NCBI RefSeq assembly: GCF_020531985.1
Contig: NZ_JAJAVQ010000004.1
Coordinates: 62,001-126,000 of the forward strand
Length of the DNA: 64,000 nucleotides
Direction: 5' to 3'
DNA from: Rheinheimera aquimaris
GTDB lineage: Bacteria > Pseudomonadota > Gammaproteobacteria > Enterobacterales > Alteromonadaceae
In this document: piece after piece, positions 24,975-34,320 of the stretch
How the letters are laid out: every line of letters starts with the position of its first letter
How positions within the stretch are numbered: the stretch's first letter is position 1
Translations under genes and position numbers: made by a program
Notes under the pieces: generated by a model
Told to the model about the DNA's origin: nothing
The model's database searches: none
The model's input: the letters and a program-made list of their open reading frames with translations, nothing else

Positions 24975-26310
24975 TTTGCGACTGCAGGTATTACTGTCGT
25001 ATCTCGGCGGCATGGTCCTGAGTGTAATATTGCTGATGTTGGCTACCATGATGGTGTTGCAAGATAATACACTTGCCAGAATGGACCTGGCCGATGCGGT
25101 CGCCGGAATAGCTGATGATATCAGGTACGACGACAATGGCACGCCGATTGGCTTTGCTGCAAAAGTAGAGGACGTGACATGGCTGTTTGACAGCGTTTCG
25201 CATGAAACGGCTTACCGGATACTGGATGAGGCAGGTAACGTGGTGTTGCAATCGGGTACCGGCAAGTCTGTCTGGCCAGAGAACGAAGCATCGCTCAATC
25301 TGACGCGTGGCCGGTTTGATTTTGAGTATGATGGAATTACTATGCATGGTGCAACGGAGCCCGTTATACACAATGGTAAAATCTGGTATTTGCAGCTTAC
25401 CGCCAGCACAAGGTTTATGGAGCTTATGCACCGCCATATTGCACTGCCGCTGGTGGGGGCGGGTGTTACGCTGTTTAGCGTAGTGTTGCTGCTCGCTTTT
25501 GGTCTGTTCGCTTATATTACGCTGCGCTATACCCTAAGGCCGCTAAAAGATATATCTCAATCTGCGTCCACTATCTCTCCATATTCTTTGGATGTTCGTT
25601 TGCCAGTTAAAGGTGTACCTACCGAGCTTACACCGTTGGTAAACAGTTTTAATCAGGCGCTTGAGCGGCTTGAGTATGGTTATCGTGTGCAGCAAGAGTT
25701 TTTGGCTACTGCGGCGCATGAGCTAAAAACTCCACTGGCATTAATCCGTGCCCAACTTGAGTTGATGCCAGACACAGAACAGCGTAACTGGCTGCTACAC
25801 GATGTGCGTTATATGTCGCGTCAGGTGCAGCAATTATTATTGCTGGCAGAGGCCAGTGAACGGCTGAACTACAAATTTATAAAGGTTGATGTAACTGAAA
25901 TTGCTGCTGAAGTAGTTGCCTATTTGCAGCGCATGGCGGACAACGAGCAAGTGAAACTGCGTTTAGAGCGGCATATTGCAAGCCTTATATTGCAGGCCGA
26001 TAAGGGGGCTTTATTTACATTACTGAAAAACCTGCTTGAGAACGCCATACAACATTCGCCTGCCGGCTCAGTCGTTTCAGTCGATGTATTTTCAGACAGC
26101 ATTGTTGTACGTGATCATGGGCCAGGCGTGAATGACGCTCAGCTGCTGCAGTTGTTTAAGCGCTTCTGGCGTTCCGAACAAAGACGGGATAGTGGTGCCG
26201 GTCTGGGGCTGACTATTTGCCGCGAAATTGCACTGGCGCACGAGTGGTCGCTTATCGCGAGTAAAATGGAACCAGGATTACAGTTTCGCTTGTCCTTTTC
26301 TCTGGATTAG
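24943..26310 (+). CDS. Sensor histidine kinase partner of the response regulator
   Basis: 455 residues. TM1 (about 10-35), a periplasmic sensor of roughly 130 residues, TM2 (about 165-192), a HAMP-like linker, the H-box with phospho-acceptor H259 (T-A-A-H-E-L-K-T-P-L), N-box N-L-L-E-N-A-I-Q-H-S, and G-boxes D-H-G-P-G-V and G-A-G-L-G-L. It autophosphorylates and passes phosphate to the regulator encoded just before. I start it at 24943, inside the regulator gene, where AGAGG precedes the ATG; ATG at 24934 or 24958 is possible. The signal sensed is not evident. Confidence 0.92.
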   Translation: MRFVTMHLFNSLRLQVLLSYLGGMVLSVILLMLATMMVLQDNTLARMDLADAVAGIADDIRYDDNGTPIGFAAKVEDVTWLFDSVSHETAYRILDEAGNVVLQSGTGKSVWPENEASLNLTRGRFDFEYDGITMHGATEPVIHNGKIWYLQLTASTRFMELMHRHIALPLVGAGVTLFSVVLLLAFGLFAYITLRYTLRPLKDISQSASTISPYSLDVRLPVKGVPTELTPLVNSFNQALERLEYGYRVQQEFLATAAHELKTPLALIRAQLELMPDTEQRNWLLHDVRYMSRQVQQLLLLAEASERLNYKFIKVDVTEIAAEVVAYLQRMADNEQVKLRLERHIASLILQADKGALFTLLKNLLENAIQHSPAGSVVSVDVFSDSIVVRDHGPGVNDAQLLQLFKRFWRSEQRRDSGAGLGLTICREIALAHEWSLIASKMEPGLQFRLSFSLD

Positions 26311-26357
26311 CAACGTTTACATTGTCAATTTTCAGCAGAGCTGCATTTAGCCGTTTG

Positions 26358-27323
26358 TCAGGTGCCCACCACACAATTACGGCCTTTTGACTTTGCCTGA
26401 TACAAAGCTTCATCTGCCCGCTGGATCAGGCTGTTAAGATTATCAGCAGGTTGGCATTGCGCTATGCCAATACTGGCGGTGCAGGCGGGTACTGAAGGGG
26501 CTTGCACTGTATGTTGCTCCAGCACCAGACGGATACGCTCTGCCAGCTCGTAAGCATCATTGAGCTTGGTGTCAGGTAAGACAATAAGGAACTCCTCACC
26601 GCCTATGCGGCCGATAAAGTCGGTTTTTCGTAAAAAAATGCTAAAACTGTCGGCTGCTGTTTTCAGTGTGGTGTCGCCGACCTGATGACCAAAGTTATCA
26701 TTAATACTCTTAAAGTGATCCAGATCCAGCATCATAATACTGAGTGGTGTACTCTGTCGGCTTACCCGCGCTATTTCAACCTCGAGGATACGCATAATTT
26801 CACGCCGGCTAAGTAAGCCCGTCAGCTCGTCTGTTGTTGCCATTTGTTCCAACTGTGCGGTGCGTTTACGTACTTCCGCTTCCAGATGTTGGTTAGCTTC
26901 TGCCAGTTTTCTTTCTGCTTTTACCAGTTCAGCTATAGTTACCTGCATTTGACGTTTACCCGGCAAACTGATGGCCTCGGGCAGCAGGCGCCACAGCATA
27001 ATGGCGGTCATAATGGAGATCACACCGGTCAGGCTTTTAACAATACCGTGAATATAATAGTAACCATGCCATACATTGATAATGCCCAGCAGATGCGTTG
27101 CGCCGCAAAAAAAGATAAAGCCTGCAAACATCAGAAACATACTGCCAAAACGTAAGTCATCGCGGGCACGTACCAGTCGGACCAAAGCGGCTGGTATCAG
27201 CATATAAGCAATAAACGTCAGTGCGTCACCGCCGACATGTAGCATCAGTAAGTCTGGCCGCCATAGCAGGCAGTGGCCATGTGGCATAAAATTGCCGTTA
27301 AATAAGTCGGTTAGAATAGCCAT
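26358..27323 (-). CDS. Diguanylate cyclase with ethylene-receptor-like membrane domain
   Basis: 321 residues. The N-terminal 115 residues are three membrane helices of the plant ethylene-receptor type. D33, Y40, I43, P44, I70, C73 and H77 fall at ETR1 positions 25, 32, 35, 36, 62, 65 and 69, all with an offset of exactly eight. C73 and H77 (C-G-A-T-H-L) are the copper ligands in ETR1. A short coiled coil (130-160) leads to a GGDEF domain with active motif G-G-E-E-F at 241-245 and an inhibitory RxxD site R232-K-T-D235. It should make cyclic di-GMP, possibly in response to a small molecule bound via copper. Single gene, convergent with the kinase gene. Confidence 0.88.
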   Translation of the reverse strand: MAILTDLFNGNFMPHGHCLLWRPDLLMLHVGGDALTFIAYMLIPAALVRLVRARDDLRFGSMFLMFAGFIFFCGATHLLGIINVWHGYYYIHGIVKSLTGVISIMTAIMLWRLLPEAISLPGKRQMQVTIAELVKAERKLAEANQHLEAEVRKRTAQLEQMATTDELTGLLSRREIMRILEVEIARVSRQSTPLSIMMLDLDHFKSINDNFGHQVGDTTLKTAADSFSIFLRKTDFIGRIGGEEFLIVLPDTKLNDAYELAERIRLVLEQHTVQAPSVPACTASIGIAQCQPADNLNSLIQRADEALYQAKSKGRNCVVGT

Positions 27324-27449
27324 TGTTCAGTCCCTGTAAGCAGCTGCTGATACTGAGCTTAGCCAAAAAGCTGAACAATGTAGTAACAACCGAAACAAAA
27401 GATGTACAGATGGCAGATCTAAGGGCGGTGAGCGGGTCGGCAGACCGCT

Positions 27450-29408
27450 TCATTCCCAGCGGGCTTCGCCTTCGCTGATATTGAATTCGATTGCCTCGCC
27501 ACTTGCGGTTAGCTGCATAACCTTTTTCGGTGAACCATCTGCATTTAGCTCAACCAGGCCAACACCTGAACGATTAAGCAAGCGCTCACCGGCCTTGGCG
27601 TTATCGGGTTTATGCGGCACAATTTTCATCCGTCGCCGCTTGGTAAACCAGTTTAGTGGTGACCGTGGTGAATATAGCCAGCGGTTTAGCCGGTCGAGCA
27701 CATCCAGTAAGCGCGGCGGAAACTGGTTTTTTAAGCCGCTGCTGGTTATCTGCCAGATATCCGGCCCTTGTTGCTTTGCGCGCAGGTTAACTTCATAGAC
27801 GAAGGAGTAATGTACATCACCGGATAAAATAACAAAGTTCTTCGGTGTTTTCGGGTGGCGAAAAATATTGATAAGGGCATAGGCGGTGCCGCGGTGCGCC
27901 ATCCAGTTTTCAGCATCGACCAGCAGTGGTTTGCCGAAAAAGGTAAACACTTTCTGAATACCTTCAATCAACTTGACGCCGAAAACCGGCGCCGGCGCAA
28001 TCAGCACCACTGCATCATGACCAATAAGATCTTGTTGTAATTCGGTAATGGCTTCCCAATCGAGCAAACCAGAGGGTTTACTAATTGACACCTCTGAGCG
28101 CCAGCGCCGGGTGCGTGTATCCAGTACCAGCAGCGGCGGTTCGGTTGGCCACTGATAGTGCCATTGTTCAAACTTCAGCAAGCGGGTTATAAACTGCTGA
28201 TGCAGATCTGAGCCACTTTGTTGCAGGGCTTGTTCGGCGTTATCCAACATGGCGTTGTCGAAGGTTGCGGGGGTATTACCCCAAGCCTGACACAGCAGAT
28301 AGCTTATCAGCGCATTACCGATAATGCGCCGTGAGAAATCGTGGCTGTAAGCCGTTTGCTCCCATTCTGCCGTCAGATTCCAGTCGTCGGTCACATCGTG
28401 ATCGTCGAATATCATTGCGCTGGGTAAGTGCGCCAGTACGCGTCGCACTTTGCCAAGCCCGCTGGCGAACTGCCGAATGATCTGCTGATGTTCGTCATAG
28501 GTTTGGCTTTGCTCGTCAGTCAGCTCGTTCGCTATTTCCGCCTCTAGCTGTGTCGCATCGTCCAGCCAGCCCGCCGGCGACCATACCAGCAGGTACATAC
28601 CCAGCATTTCAGCCAGGCTCATCAAATGGTTGCGGGCGTTATCCGAGGTGAAAACCGGCTTTTTTGCACCTTTGAAGATCTGCGTAATAACAGCCTGGCT
28701 GCCTTCAGTTTTCGGCAACAGGGTGTCGCGGCGGTAGTAATAAGGTTTGCTGCTGTGCAGTTCTGAAGCCTTTGATACTGCCGAGCAGGGTAAGCTTTCG
28801 TCATTAAAATCGAGTCGTTCTACCAAACGGTGTATGGCTCTTAACATCGGTGCTGCGACATCATCAGCATAAATCTGGTCGCCGGTTAACATTAATAGTG
28901 CCGGCCACTGCTCTATTTTATGTTGCTGCAGATATAAATCTGCCGCCAGCAAGCCGTCATCACTGGGATAATGCGGCTTACGGCAGGAACCATGTAACAA
29001 CCGTTGCAGTTTGGGTAGGAGTATAAAACAAGGATAGCGGTGACCGGGGTACACCAGATCCGGCGCCCAGTGCTGCCAGTCCTGCCAGTTATTCTTGGCA
29101 TCTGCTGCGGCCAGCTTAAGGTCGTAGTCAATACGGCAGCCAAGCGGCAGCGGGTCGGTAACAGGGATATGGATCAACTGCAAAAAAAGCTTACCGGCAC
29201 AGCGGACACTGCGACAGTGCTGGCGCATTTGTCCACTGTCATAATCACGCTGAGCCTTGCCTTCCGGCATAAGCGTTAACTGTAATTGTACCGGCTCGCT
29301 GGTTGCCAGCCACAGTGTGATGCTGTCAGGCGTAACCGCACGTAGTATCGGCCCTGCCAGCACCAGTGGCAGGCTATTAGTTTGCGTTGTTGCTTTTGCA
29401 GTTGCCAC
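27450..29408 (-). CDS. PhoD-like metallophosphatase, cytoplasmic
   Basis: 652 residues. PhoD-family metal motifs in order: G-S-C-R-K-P-H-Y near residue 140, L-T-G-D-Q-I-Y-A-D-D, I-F-D-D-H-D-V-T-D-D-W-N, and L-S-G-D-V-H-Y-S-F. These bind calcium/iron in alkaline phosphatase D relatives and hydrolyse phosphate esters or diesters. Unlike PhoD it has no Tat or Sec signal, so it probably acts inside the cell; the long middle insertion (about 215-300) is also atypical. The ATG lies seven bases past the gorA stop, so the two are one transcript. The substrate is unknown. Confidence 0.8.
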   Translation of the reverse strand: MATAKATTQTNSLPLVLAGPILRAVTPDSITLWLATSEPVQLQLTLMPEGKAQRDYDSGQMRQHCRSVRCAGKLFLQLIHIPVTDPLPLGCRIDYDLKLAAADAKNNWQDWQHWAPDLVYPGHRYPCFILLPKLQRLLHGSCRKPHYPSDDGLLAADLYLQQHKIEQWPALLMLTGDQIYADDVAAPMLRAIHRLVERLDFNDESLPCSAVSKASELHSSKPYYYRRDTLLPKTEGSQAVITQIFKGAKKPVFTSDNARNHLMSLAEMLGMYLLVWSPAGWLDDATQLEAEIANELTDEQSQTYDEHQQIIRQFASGLGKVRRVLAHLPSAMIFDDHDVTDDWNLTAEWEQTAYSHDFSRRIIGNALISYLLCQAWGNTPATFDNAMLDNAEQALQQSGSDLHQQFITRLLKFEQWHYQWPTEPPLLVLDTRTRRWRSEVSISKPSGLLDWEAITELQQDLIGHDAVVLIAPAPVFGVKLIEGIQKVFTFFGKPLLVDAENWMAHRGTAYALINIFRHPKTPKNFVILSGDVHYSFVYEVNLRAKQQGPDIWQITSSGLKNQFPPRLLDVLDRLNRWLYSPRSPLNWFTKRRRMKIVPHKPDNAKAGERLLNRSGVGLVELNADGSPKKVMQLTASGEAIEFNISEGEARWE

Positions 29409-29415
29409 AGGGCTT

Positions 29416-30771
29416 TTAACGCATCGTCACAAATTCTTCTGCACTGGTGGGGTGCAGGGCAACGGTATTATCAAAGTCGGCCTTAGTTGCCCCCATTTTT
29501 ATTGCGACAGCAAAACCCTGTAGTACTTCGTCCATACCTTCACCAATACCATGCAGGCCAACGACTTTTTCATCCGCCCCGGCGCACACCAGTTTAAAGC
29601 GGCTAAGCGCCCGGTGTTCGGTCACGGCGTTATACATAGCGGCAAAGCCGGAACGATATACTTTTACCGCTTCGTCACCGTATTTTTGCCGTGCTTCATG
29701 CTCTGTTAGGCCAATAGTACCGATTGGCGGATGGCTGAATACCACTGTTGGGATCAGGCTGTAATCCATATGGGCATCGGCAAGTTCCGGGTTAAACAGG
29801 CGCTCTGCCAGCAAGCGGCCGGCTTTCACCGCGACAGGTGTCAGCTGTGCTTCACCGGTAATGTCACCGACGGCATAAATGCCTTTTACATTGGTGTTCT
29901 GGTATTTGTCGGTACGGATGTAACCATCTGCATCGGTTTTTACACCGGCAGCAGCCAAACCCAGCTTGTCAGTGGCAGGCTCTCTGCCTATTGCCCAAAT
30001 CAGGCAGTCAACATTGGTAAATTGTATGCCGTTATCCAGATTGACAGTCAGGATACCATCACTGACTTTTTCAACACTGGCGACATTGCTGTGTGTATGC
30101 AGTCGCAGCTTATCCTGTGTCATCCTTTCAAGCAGCATATCAGTAATGTCTTGATCAAAATTTCTAAGCGGCCGGTCTTTACGCACCAGCAGATGGGTTT
30201 CAGTACCCAAAGCGTGTAATACACCGGCAATTTCCACTGCGATATAACCGGCACCTATTACCAGTGCTTTTTTCGGCTGTTTGGACAGCGCAAAGAAGCC
30301 ATCAGAATCTATACCATGTTCGCTGCCCGGAATATCCGGTCGTGACGGCCGGCCGCCGGTGGCGATGGTAATATGATCAGCTGTTATATGCTCACCGTTT
30401 ACCTCAACCGTATGCGGATCAATAAAGCGGGCAAAACCTTCAATGTAAGTGACATTATTGTTGGCAAAGCCTTTTTGATAGCTGGCGTGAATACGCTGAA
30501 TATAGGCTTCGCGGTTTTTTACCAGGGTAGCCCAGTCAAAGTTGTTCTGTGTAATATCAAAGCCATAGTCGGGGCTGTATTTCAGTGCTTCTGCAATATG
30601 CGCACCGTACCACATTACTTTTTTTGGCACACAACCGACGTTCACGCAGGTGCCACCTACTACGTTTGCTTCCACTACCGCGGCTTTGGCTCCGCGCATA
30701 GCGGCACGGTTGGCACTGGCAATGCCGCCGCTGCCGGCGCCGATAGATAAGTAATCAAAATGACGGGTCAT
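29416..30771 (-). CDS. gorA: Glutathione-disulfide reductase
   Basis: 451 residues, the normal length. Reduces oxidised glutathione with NADPH and FAD in the cytoplasm. The FAD site G-A-G-S-G-G is at 11-16, the redox disulfide C42-V-N-V-G-C47 lies in [13 protein letters not shown], the NADPH fold is G-A-G-Y-I-A-V-E near 175, and the C-terminal L-H-P-T-S-A-E-E motif carries the active-site His from the partner subunit. These match gorA rather than lipoamide or mercuric reductases. AGGAA precedes the ATG. First gene of a two-gene unit with the PhoD-like phosphatase. Confidence 0.96.
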   Translation of the reverse strand: MTRHFDYLSIGAGSGGIASANRAAMRGAKAAVVEANVVGGTCVNVGCVPKKVMWYGAHIAEALKYSPDYGFDITQNNFDWATLVKNREAYIQRIHASYQKGFANNNVTYIEGFARFIDPHTVEVNGEHITADHITIATGGRPSRPDIPGSEHGIDSDGFFALSKQPKKALVIGAGYIAVEIAGVLHALGTETHLLVRKDRPLRNFDQDITDMLLERMTQDKLRLHTHSNVASVEKVSDGILTVNLDNGIQFTNVDCLIWAIGREPATDKLGLAAAGVKTDADGYIRTDKYQNTNVKGIYAVGDITGEAQLTPVAVKAGRLLAERLFNPELADAHMDYSLIPTVVFSHPPIGTIGLTEHEARQKYGDEAVKVYRSGFAAMYNAVTEHRALSRFKLVCAGADEKVVGLHGIGEGMDEVLQGFAVAIKMGATKADFDNTVALHPTSAEEFVTMR

Positions 30772-30879
30772 AATACAGTTCCTGAGAAGATACTGTACTG
30801 TGTTATAGGGGTTAGGTAGGGGTTTTACAAGCCCGGGGCAACGCCGCCGGGCTAATGCTGCAGAATATCGGCTTTAGAA

Positions 30880-31455
30880 TTATAACTTCTTCAAATCGAT
30901 AGCATTGGCAAGCTTTAACATGGTGCTCTGCGCTGCGTTATCACCACTTAACGTGATCATCGCACCTCCAGGGGTAACAAACTGAATTTCCAACTGGTCG
31001 CCGTCTACTTTCTGTACCGCCTGAATACCCTGGATCTTCGTCAGCTTACCGCCAGACATGGCGATCATCGATGGATTACTTAACATCATGGAAAACGCCT
31101 GTAACATCGGCGAGTCCATCATCAGCTGCATTTCAATGCGCTGCTCATCATTGTAATAAACCCGCGACGCGGTGATACCGCCGCCAAACATTGCAGCGCC
31201 GGCCACTTCGCTGCTGGCTTCATCGGCTTCCCAGCCTGAAGGGGCATCAGGGAAGGCACTTTTTACCTGCTCACCTTTTTCCTGCCGGATCAGGGTGCTG
31301 GCATAATCCAGTTGCGCTATCGCTTGAGACAATTCGCCAGCTTTGTAGTGTTTGGTTGCAGCAGCGATAGCTTCGTTAATTTCGGCATCGCTGGCGCTTA
31401 CACTGAGGCTTGCACATAACAGGCTGATAAAAATGGATTTTTGCAACATTTTCAT
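30880..31455 (-). CDS. Exported protein of unknown function next to prlC
   Basis: 191 residues with a signal peptide (about 1-22, cut near V-S-A-S). The mature protein starts with a short helical repeat-like segment (I-A-A-A-T-K-H-Y-K-A-G-E-L-S-Q-A-I) and has a Met-rich middle (M-Q-L-M-M-D-S-P-M-L-Q-A-F-S-M-M). I know no named family. It is divergent from prlC with 160 bases between, so the two may share a control region. AAAGGA lies before the ATG. Confidence 0.65.
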   Translation of the reverse strand: MKMLQKSIFISLLCASLSVSASDAEINEAIAAATKHYKAGELSQAIAQLDYASTLIRQEKGEQVKSAFPDAPSGWEADEASSEVAGAAMFGGGITASRVYYNDEQRIEMQLMMDSPMLQAFSMMLSNPSMIAMSGGKLTKIQGIQAVQKVDGDQLEIQFVTPGGAMITLSGDNAAQSTMLKLANAIDLKKL

Positions 31456-31616
31456 TTAACTTCATTCCTTTGATTAACAAATTCTGCACAGTATAGCTAA
31501 GTGATGGCGGCACTGCCAATAGGCTTGTCAGCCGCGGCCTGCTGACGCCGGATTGATATTGAACGGGATCGCCCCAACATCATCTGCATTATTGCGCTAA
31601 ACAGCTAAGGTTTATT

Positions 31617-33665
31617 ATGTCTGCCACTGAAAACATCCTGTTGTCCTTTACCGGGTTACCTCCTTTTTCCAAGATCCAGCCTGAACAGGTAAAACCTGCA
31701 GTCGAGCAGGCGATAGCACAGGCGCGCGCCGCTGTAGAGCGTGCGGTAGAATTGCCGCAGGTAAGCTGGGCGACATTGATTGAACAGCTGGAGCAAGATG
31801 CTGAGCGTCTGGGTAAGCTGTGGTCGCCGGTGTCACATATGAATTCTGTCGTCAATACGCCGCAGCTGCGCGAGGCTTACGAGAGCTGCTTGCCGCTATT
31901 GTCAGAATACAGCACCTGGCTTGGGCAGCATGAAGGTTTGTATCAGAAATACCAGCAGCTGGCGCAAAGCGCAGAATACAGCGGCTTAACGGCGGCGCAG
32001 CAAAAAGTGATTCAAAACGCATTACGTGACTTTAAGCTGTCGGGTATTGGTTTATCGACCGAGAAAAAGCAGCGCTACGGGGAAATACAAAGCCGCTTAT
32101 CCGAGCTGAGTTCTACCTTCGCCAATAATACGCTTGATGCGACGCAGGCCTGGTTTAAACATATCACCGATGAAGCTGAATTAGCGGGGCTGCCACAAGA
32201 TGCCAGGCTGGCTGCGGCGGAAGAAGCCAAAAGCCGTGACCTGAGCGGTTGGGTATTTACGTTAGAGTTTCCAAGCTATATCGCCATCATGACATACGCA
32301 GACAAACGCGAGCTGCGCGAAGCAATGTACAGTGCCTATTGCACCCGGGCATCTGATCAGGGGCCGACAGCCGGTCAGTTTGATAACAGTGCTATTATCG
32401 AAGAAACGCTGGCGCTTAAACACGAACTGGCGCAATTGCTGGATTTTAATAACGCAGCTGAAGAGTCACTGGCTACCAAGATGGCGCAAAGCCCGGCACA
32501 GGTGCTGGATTTCCTGCACGATCTAGCCCGGCGTGCCAAGCCGCAGGCGCAGCAAGACTTGGCCGAGTTAACCCAGTTTGCTCAAAGCGAGTATAAGGTG
32601 GCTGAGCTGGCAGCCTGGGATGTGACTTACTATGCCGAAAAGCTGAAGCAGGCAAAATATGCCATTTCGGATGAGCAGCTACGACCTTACTTCCCGGAGC
32701 ATAAAGTGGTAGCGGGCTTGTTTACCGTACTGCATAAGCTGTTTGGTGTCAGTGTACAACAGCGCGATGGCGTTGATGTCTGGCACAGTGATGTGAAGTT
32801 TTACGATATTTTTGACAGCAGTGGTGAGCTGCGCGGCAGCTTTTATCTCGATTTATATGCCAGAGCGAAAAAGCGCGGTGGTGCCTGGATGGACGACTGT
32901 CAGGGCCGGCGCATTCTTGCCGATGGCAGTGTACAAACGCCGGTAGCTTACCTAACCTGTAATTTTAATAAGCCGGTGGGTGGAAAACCCGCGCTGTTTA
33001 CCCATGATGAAGTGGTAACGCTGTTCCATGAATTTGGTCATGGTATTCACCATATGCTGACTAAAGTCGACGCCGCCGCAGTAGCTGGCATTAATGGTGT
33101 GGCCTGGGATGCGGTGGAGCTGCCGAGCCAATTTCTGGAAAACTGGTGCTGGCAAAGTGAAGCACTGGCTATCATCTCTGGCCACTATGAAACCGGCGAG
33201 CCGCTGCTGCAGGATTTGCTGGACAAAATGCTGGCCGCGAAAAACTTTCAGTCGGCAATGTTTCTGGTGCGTCAGCTGGAGTTTGCCTTATTTGATTTTC
33301 GCCTGCATGCCGAGTATGACCCGGGCCAGGGGGGCCGCGTGCAGCAAATGCTGGATGAAGTACGCAGTGAGGTGTCGGTGATTATTCCGCCACGTTTTAA
33401 CCGTTTTCAGCATGGCTTTAGCCATATTTTTGCCGGGGGTTATGCGGCAGGCTATTACAGTTATTTATGGGCCGAAGTGCTGTCGGCAGATGCTTTTGGC
33501 CGGTTTGAGGAAGAGGGCATTTTTAACGCCGATACCGGGCGCGACTTTTTACGCTGGATTTTAGAGCGTGGCGGCAGCGCCGAGCCAATGGAGCTGTTTA
33601 AAGGTTTCCGTGGCCGTGAGCCAAGTAACGAAGCATTACTGCGGCATATGGGCATTGCCAGTTGA
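31617..33665 (+). CDS. prlC: Oligopeptidase A (M3 metallopeptidase)
   Basis: 682 residues, the usual size. Cytoplasmic zinc peptidase that degrades small peptides, including signal-peptide fragments left after export. The zinc motif H471-E-F-G-H475 is intact, with the third ligand Glu expected about 25 residues on (W-D-A-V-E-L-P-S-Q-F). The N-terminal L-P-P-F-S-K-I-Q-P-E is typical. AAGG sits before ATG at 31617. An 11-bp perfect inverted repeat follows the gene. Confidence 0.95.
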   Translation: MSATENILLSFTGLPPFSKIQPEQVKPAVEQAIAQARAAVERAVELPQVSWATLIEQLEQDAERLGKLWSPVSHMNSVVNTPQLREAYESCLPLLSEYSTWLGQHEGLYQKYQQLAQSAEYSGLTAAQQKVIQNALRDFKLSGIGLSTEKKQRYGEIQSRLSELSSTFANNTLDATQAWFKHITDEAELAGLPQDARLAAAEEAKSRDLSGWVFTLEFPSYIAIMTYADKRELREAMYSAYCTRASDQGPTAGQFDNSAIIEETLALKHELAQLLDFNNAAEESLATKMAQSPAQVLDFLHDLARRAKPQAQQDLAELTQFAQSEYKVAELAAWDVTYYAEKLKQAKYAISDEQLRPYFPEHKVVAGLFTVLHKLFGVSVQQRDGVDVWHSDVKFYDIFDSSGELRGSFYLDLYARAKKRGGAWMDDCQGRRILADGSVQTPVAYLTCNFNKPVGGKPALFTHDEVVTLFHEFGHGIHHMLTKVDAAAVAGINGVAWDAVELPSQFLENWCWQSEALAIISGHYETGEPLLQDLLDKMLAAKNFQSAMFLVRQLEFALFDFRLHAEYDPGQGGRVQQMLDEVRSEVSVIIPPRFNRFQHGFSHIFAGGYAAGYYSYLWAEVLSADAFGRFEEEGIFNADTGRDFLRWILERGGSAEPMELFKGFRGREPSNEALLRHMGIAS

Positions 33666-33672
33666 GTAGCAG

Positions 33673-33708
33673 AATAGTGAATTAACAATTCATTGCCAAT
33701 TCACTATT
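33673..33708. repeat. Perfect 11-bp inverted repeat after prlC
   Basis: AATAGTGAATT (33673-33683) and its exact complement (33698-33708) enclose 14 bases. The arms are AT-rich with no T run after them, so this is a weak terminator at best; it could instead be a protein site for the lipoprotein gene 39 bases downstream. Confidence 0.6.
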
Positions 33709-33746
33709 GCTCTGCCAAGCTGAATGTCGGACAGGAAGGAGACACT

Positions 33747-34241
33747 ATGCGCACCAAGTTATTGATACTTATTATGACGCTGGCTGTGGCGGGTTGTCAG
33801 CAGGGCCAGGCAGCAAACGGCTCAAATGCTGAGCGCTTGCCACCAGAGCCGTTGGTAGAACCGATTGACCCACAAACCAACCCGGTTGCAGCGGTAAAAG
33901 CGAGGAAACAGCAAATGGCAGATCAAGCAAGCTTACCGGTCATGCGGGCAGAAATAATGGCGCTGATTGGTGAACCCGAAGCCGACAATGTTCAGCAGTG
34001 TAAGGTGGTTGGCTTTGGTAGTAAGCCCTGTGGCGGCCCCTCAAGTTATATTGCGCTCTCAACGAAAAAGGGTGATGAAAGCCAGATAATGGCCCTGATC
34101 AGTAAATACAACGCTGCGGTGAAATCAGAAAACGACCGCTTGGGTCTGATGTCTGACTGCGCTGTGGTGCCTAAACCCGCAGTGGTACTGGAAAATGGCG
34201 TTTGTACGTTAAAAGGCACAGGTGAGGCGCCGGCGTTTTAA
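33747..34241 (+). CDS. Small lipoprotein of unknown function
   Basis: 164 residues from the ATG at 33747, which follows GGAAGGAG; the frame is open to 33693 but that part lacks a ribosome site and would bury the signal. The lipobox L-A-V-A-G-C puts the lipid on Cys17. The mature part has a Pro-rich stretch (L-P-P-E-P-L-V-E-P-I-D-P) and four Cys, which could form two disulfides (near C-K-V-V-G-F-G-S-K-P-C and C-A-V...C-T-L). I do not recognise the family. A strong terminator follows. Confidence 0.7.
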   Translation: MRTKLLILIMTLAVAGCQQGQAANGSNAERLPPEPLVEPIDPQTNPVAAVKARKQQMADQASLPVMRAEIMALIGEPEADNVQQCKVVGFGSKPCGGPSSYIALSTKKGDESQIMALISKYNAAVKSENDRLGLMSDCAVVPKPAVVLENGVCTLKGTGEAPAF

Positions 34242-34282
34242 GCGCTTTTACCTTGGTAACACAGCAGAACTGGCATTGATAT

Positions 34283-34315
34283 AGGGGCAGCAGTTACACT
34301 GTTGCCCTTATTTTT
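34283..34315 (+). terminator. Terminator after the lipoprotein gene
   Basis: A 12-base-pair stem (AGGGGCAGCAGT with ACTGTTGCCCTT, two G-T pairs) around loop TAC, followed by ATTTTT. It ends just before the glycosylase start. Confidence 0.8.
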
Positions 34316-34320
34316 GAGAG

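Noticed and set aside
30830-30853. AGCCCGG/CCGGGCT stem as terminator
   Set aside because: No T run on either strand and a ten-base loop; left as an unassigned hairpin.
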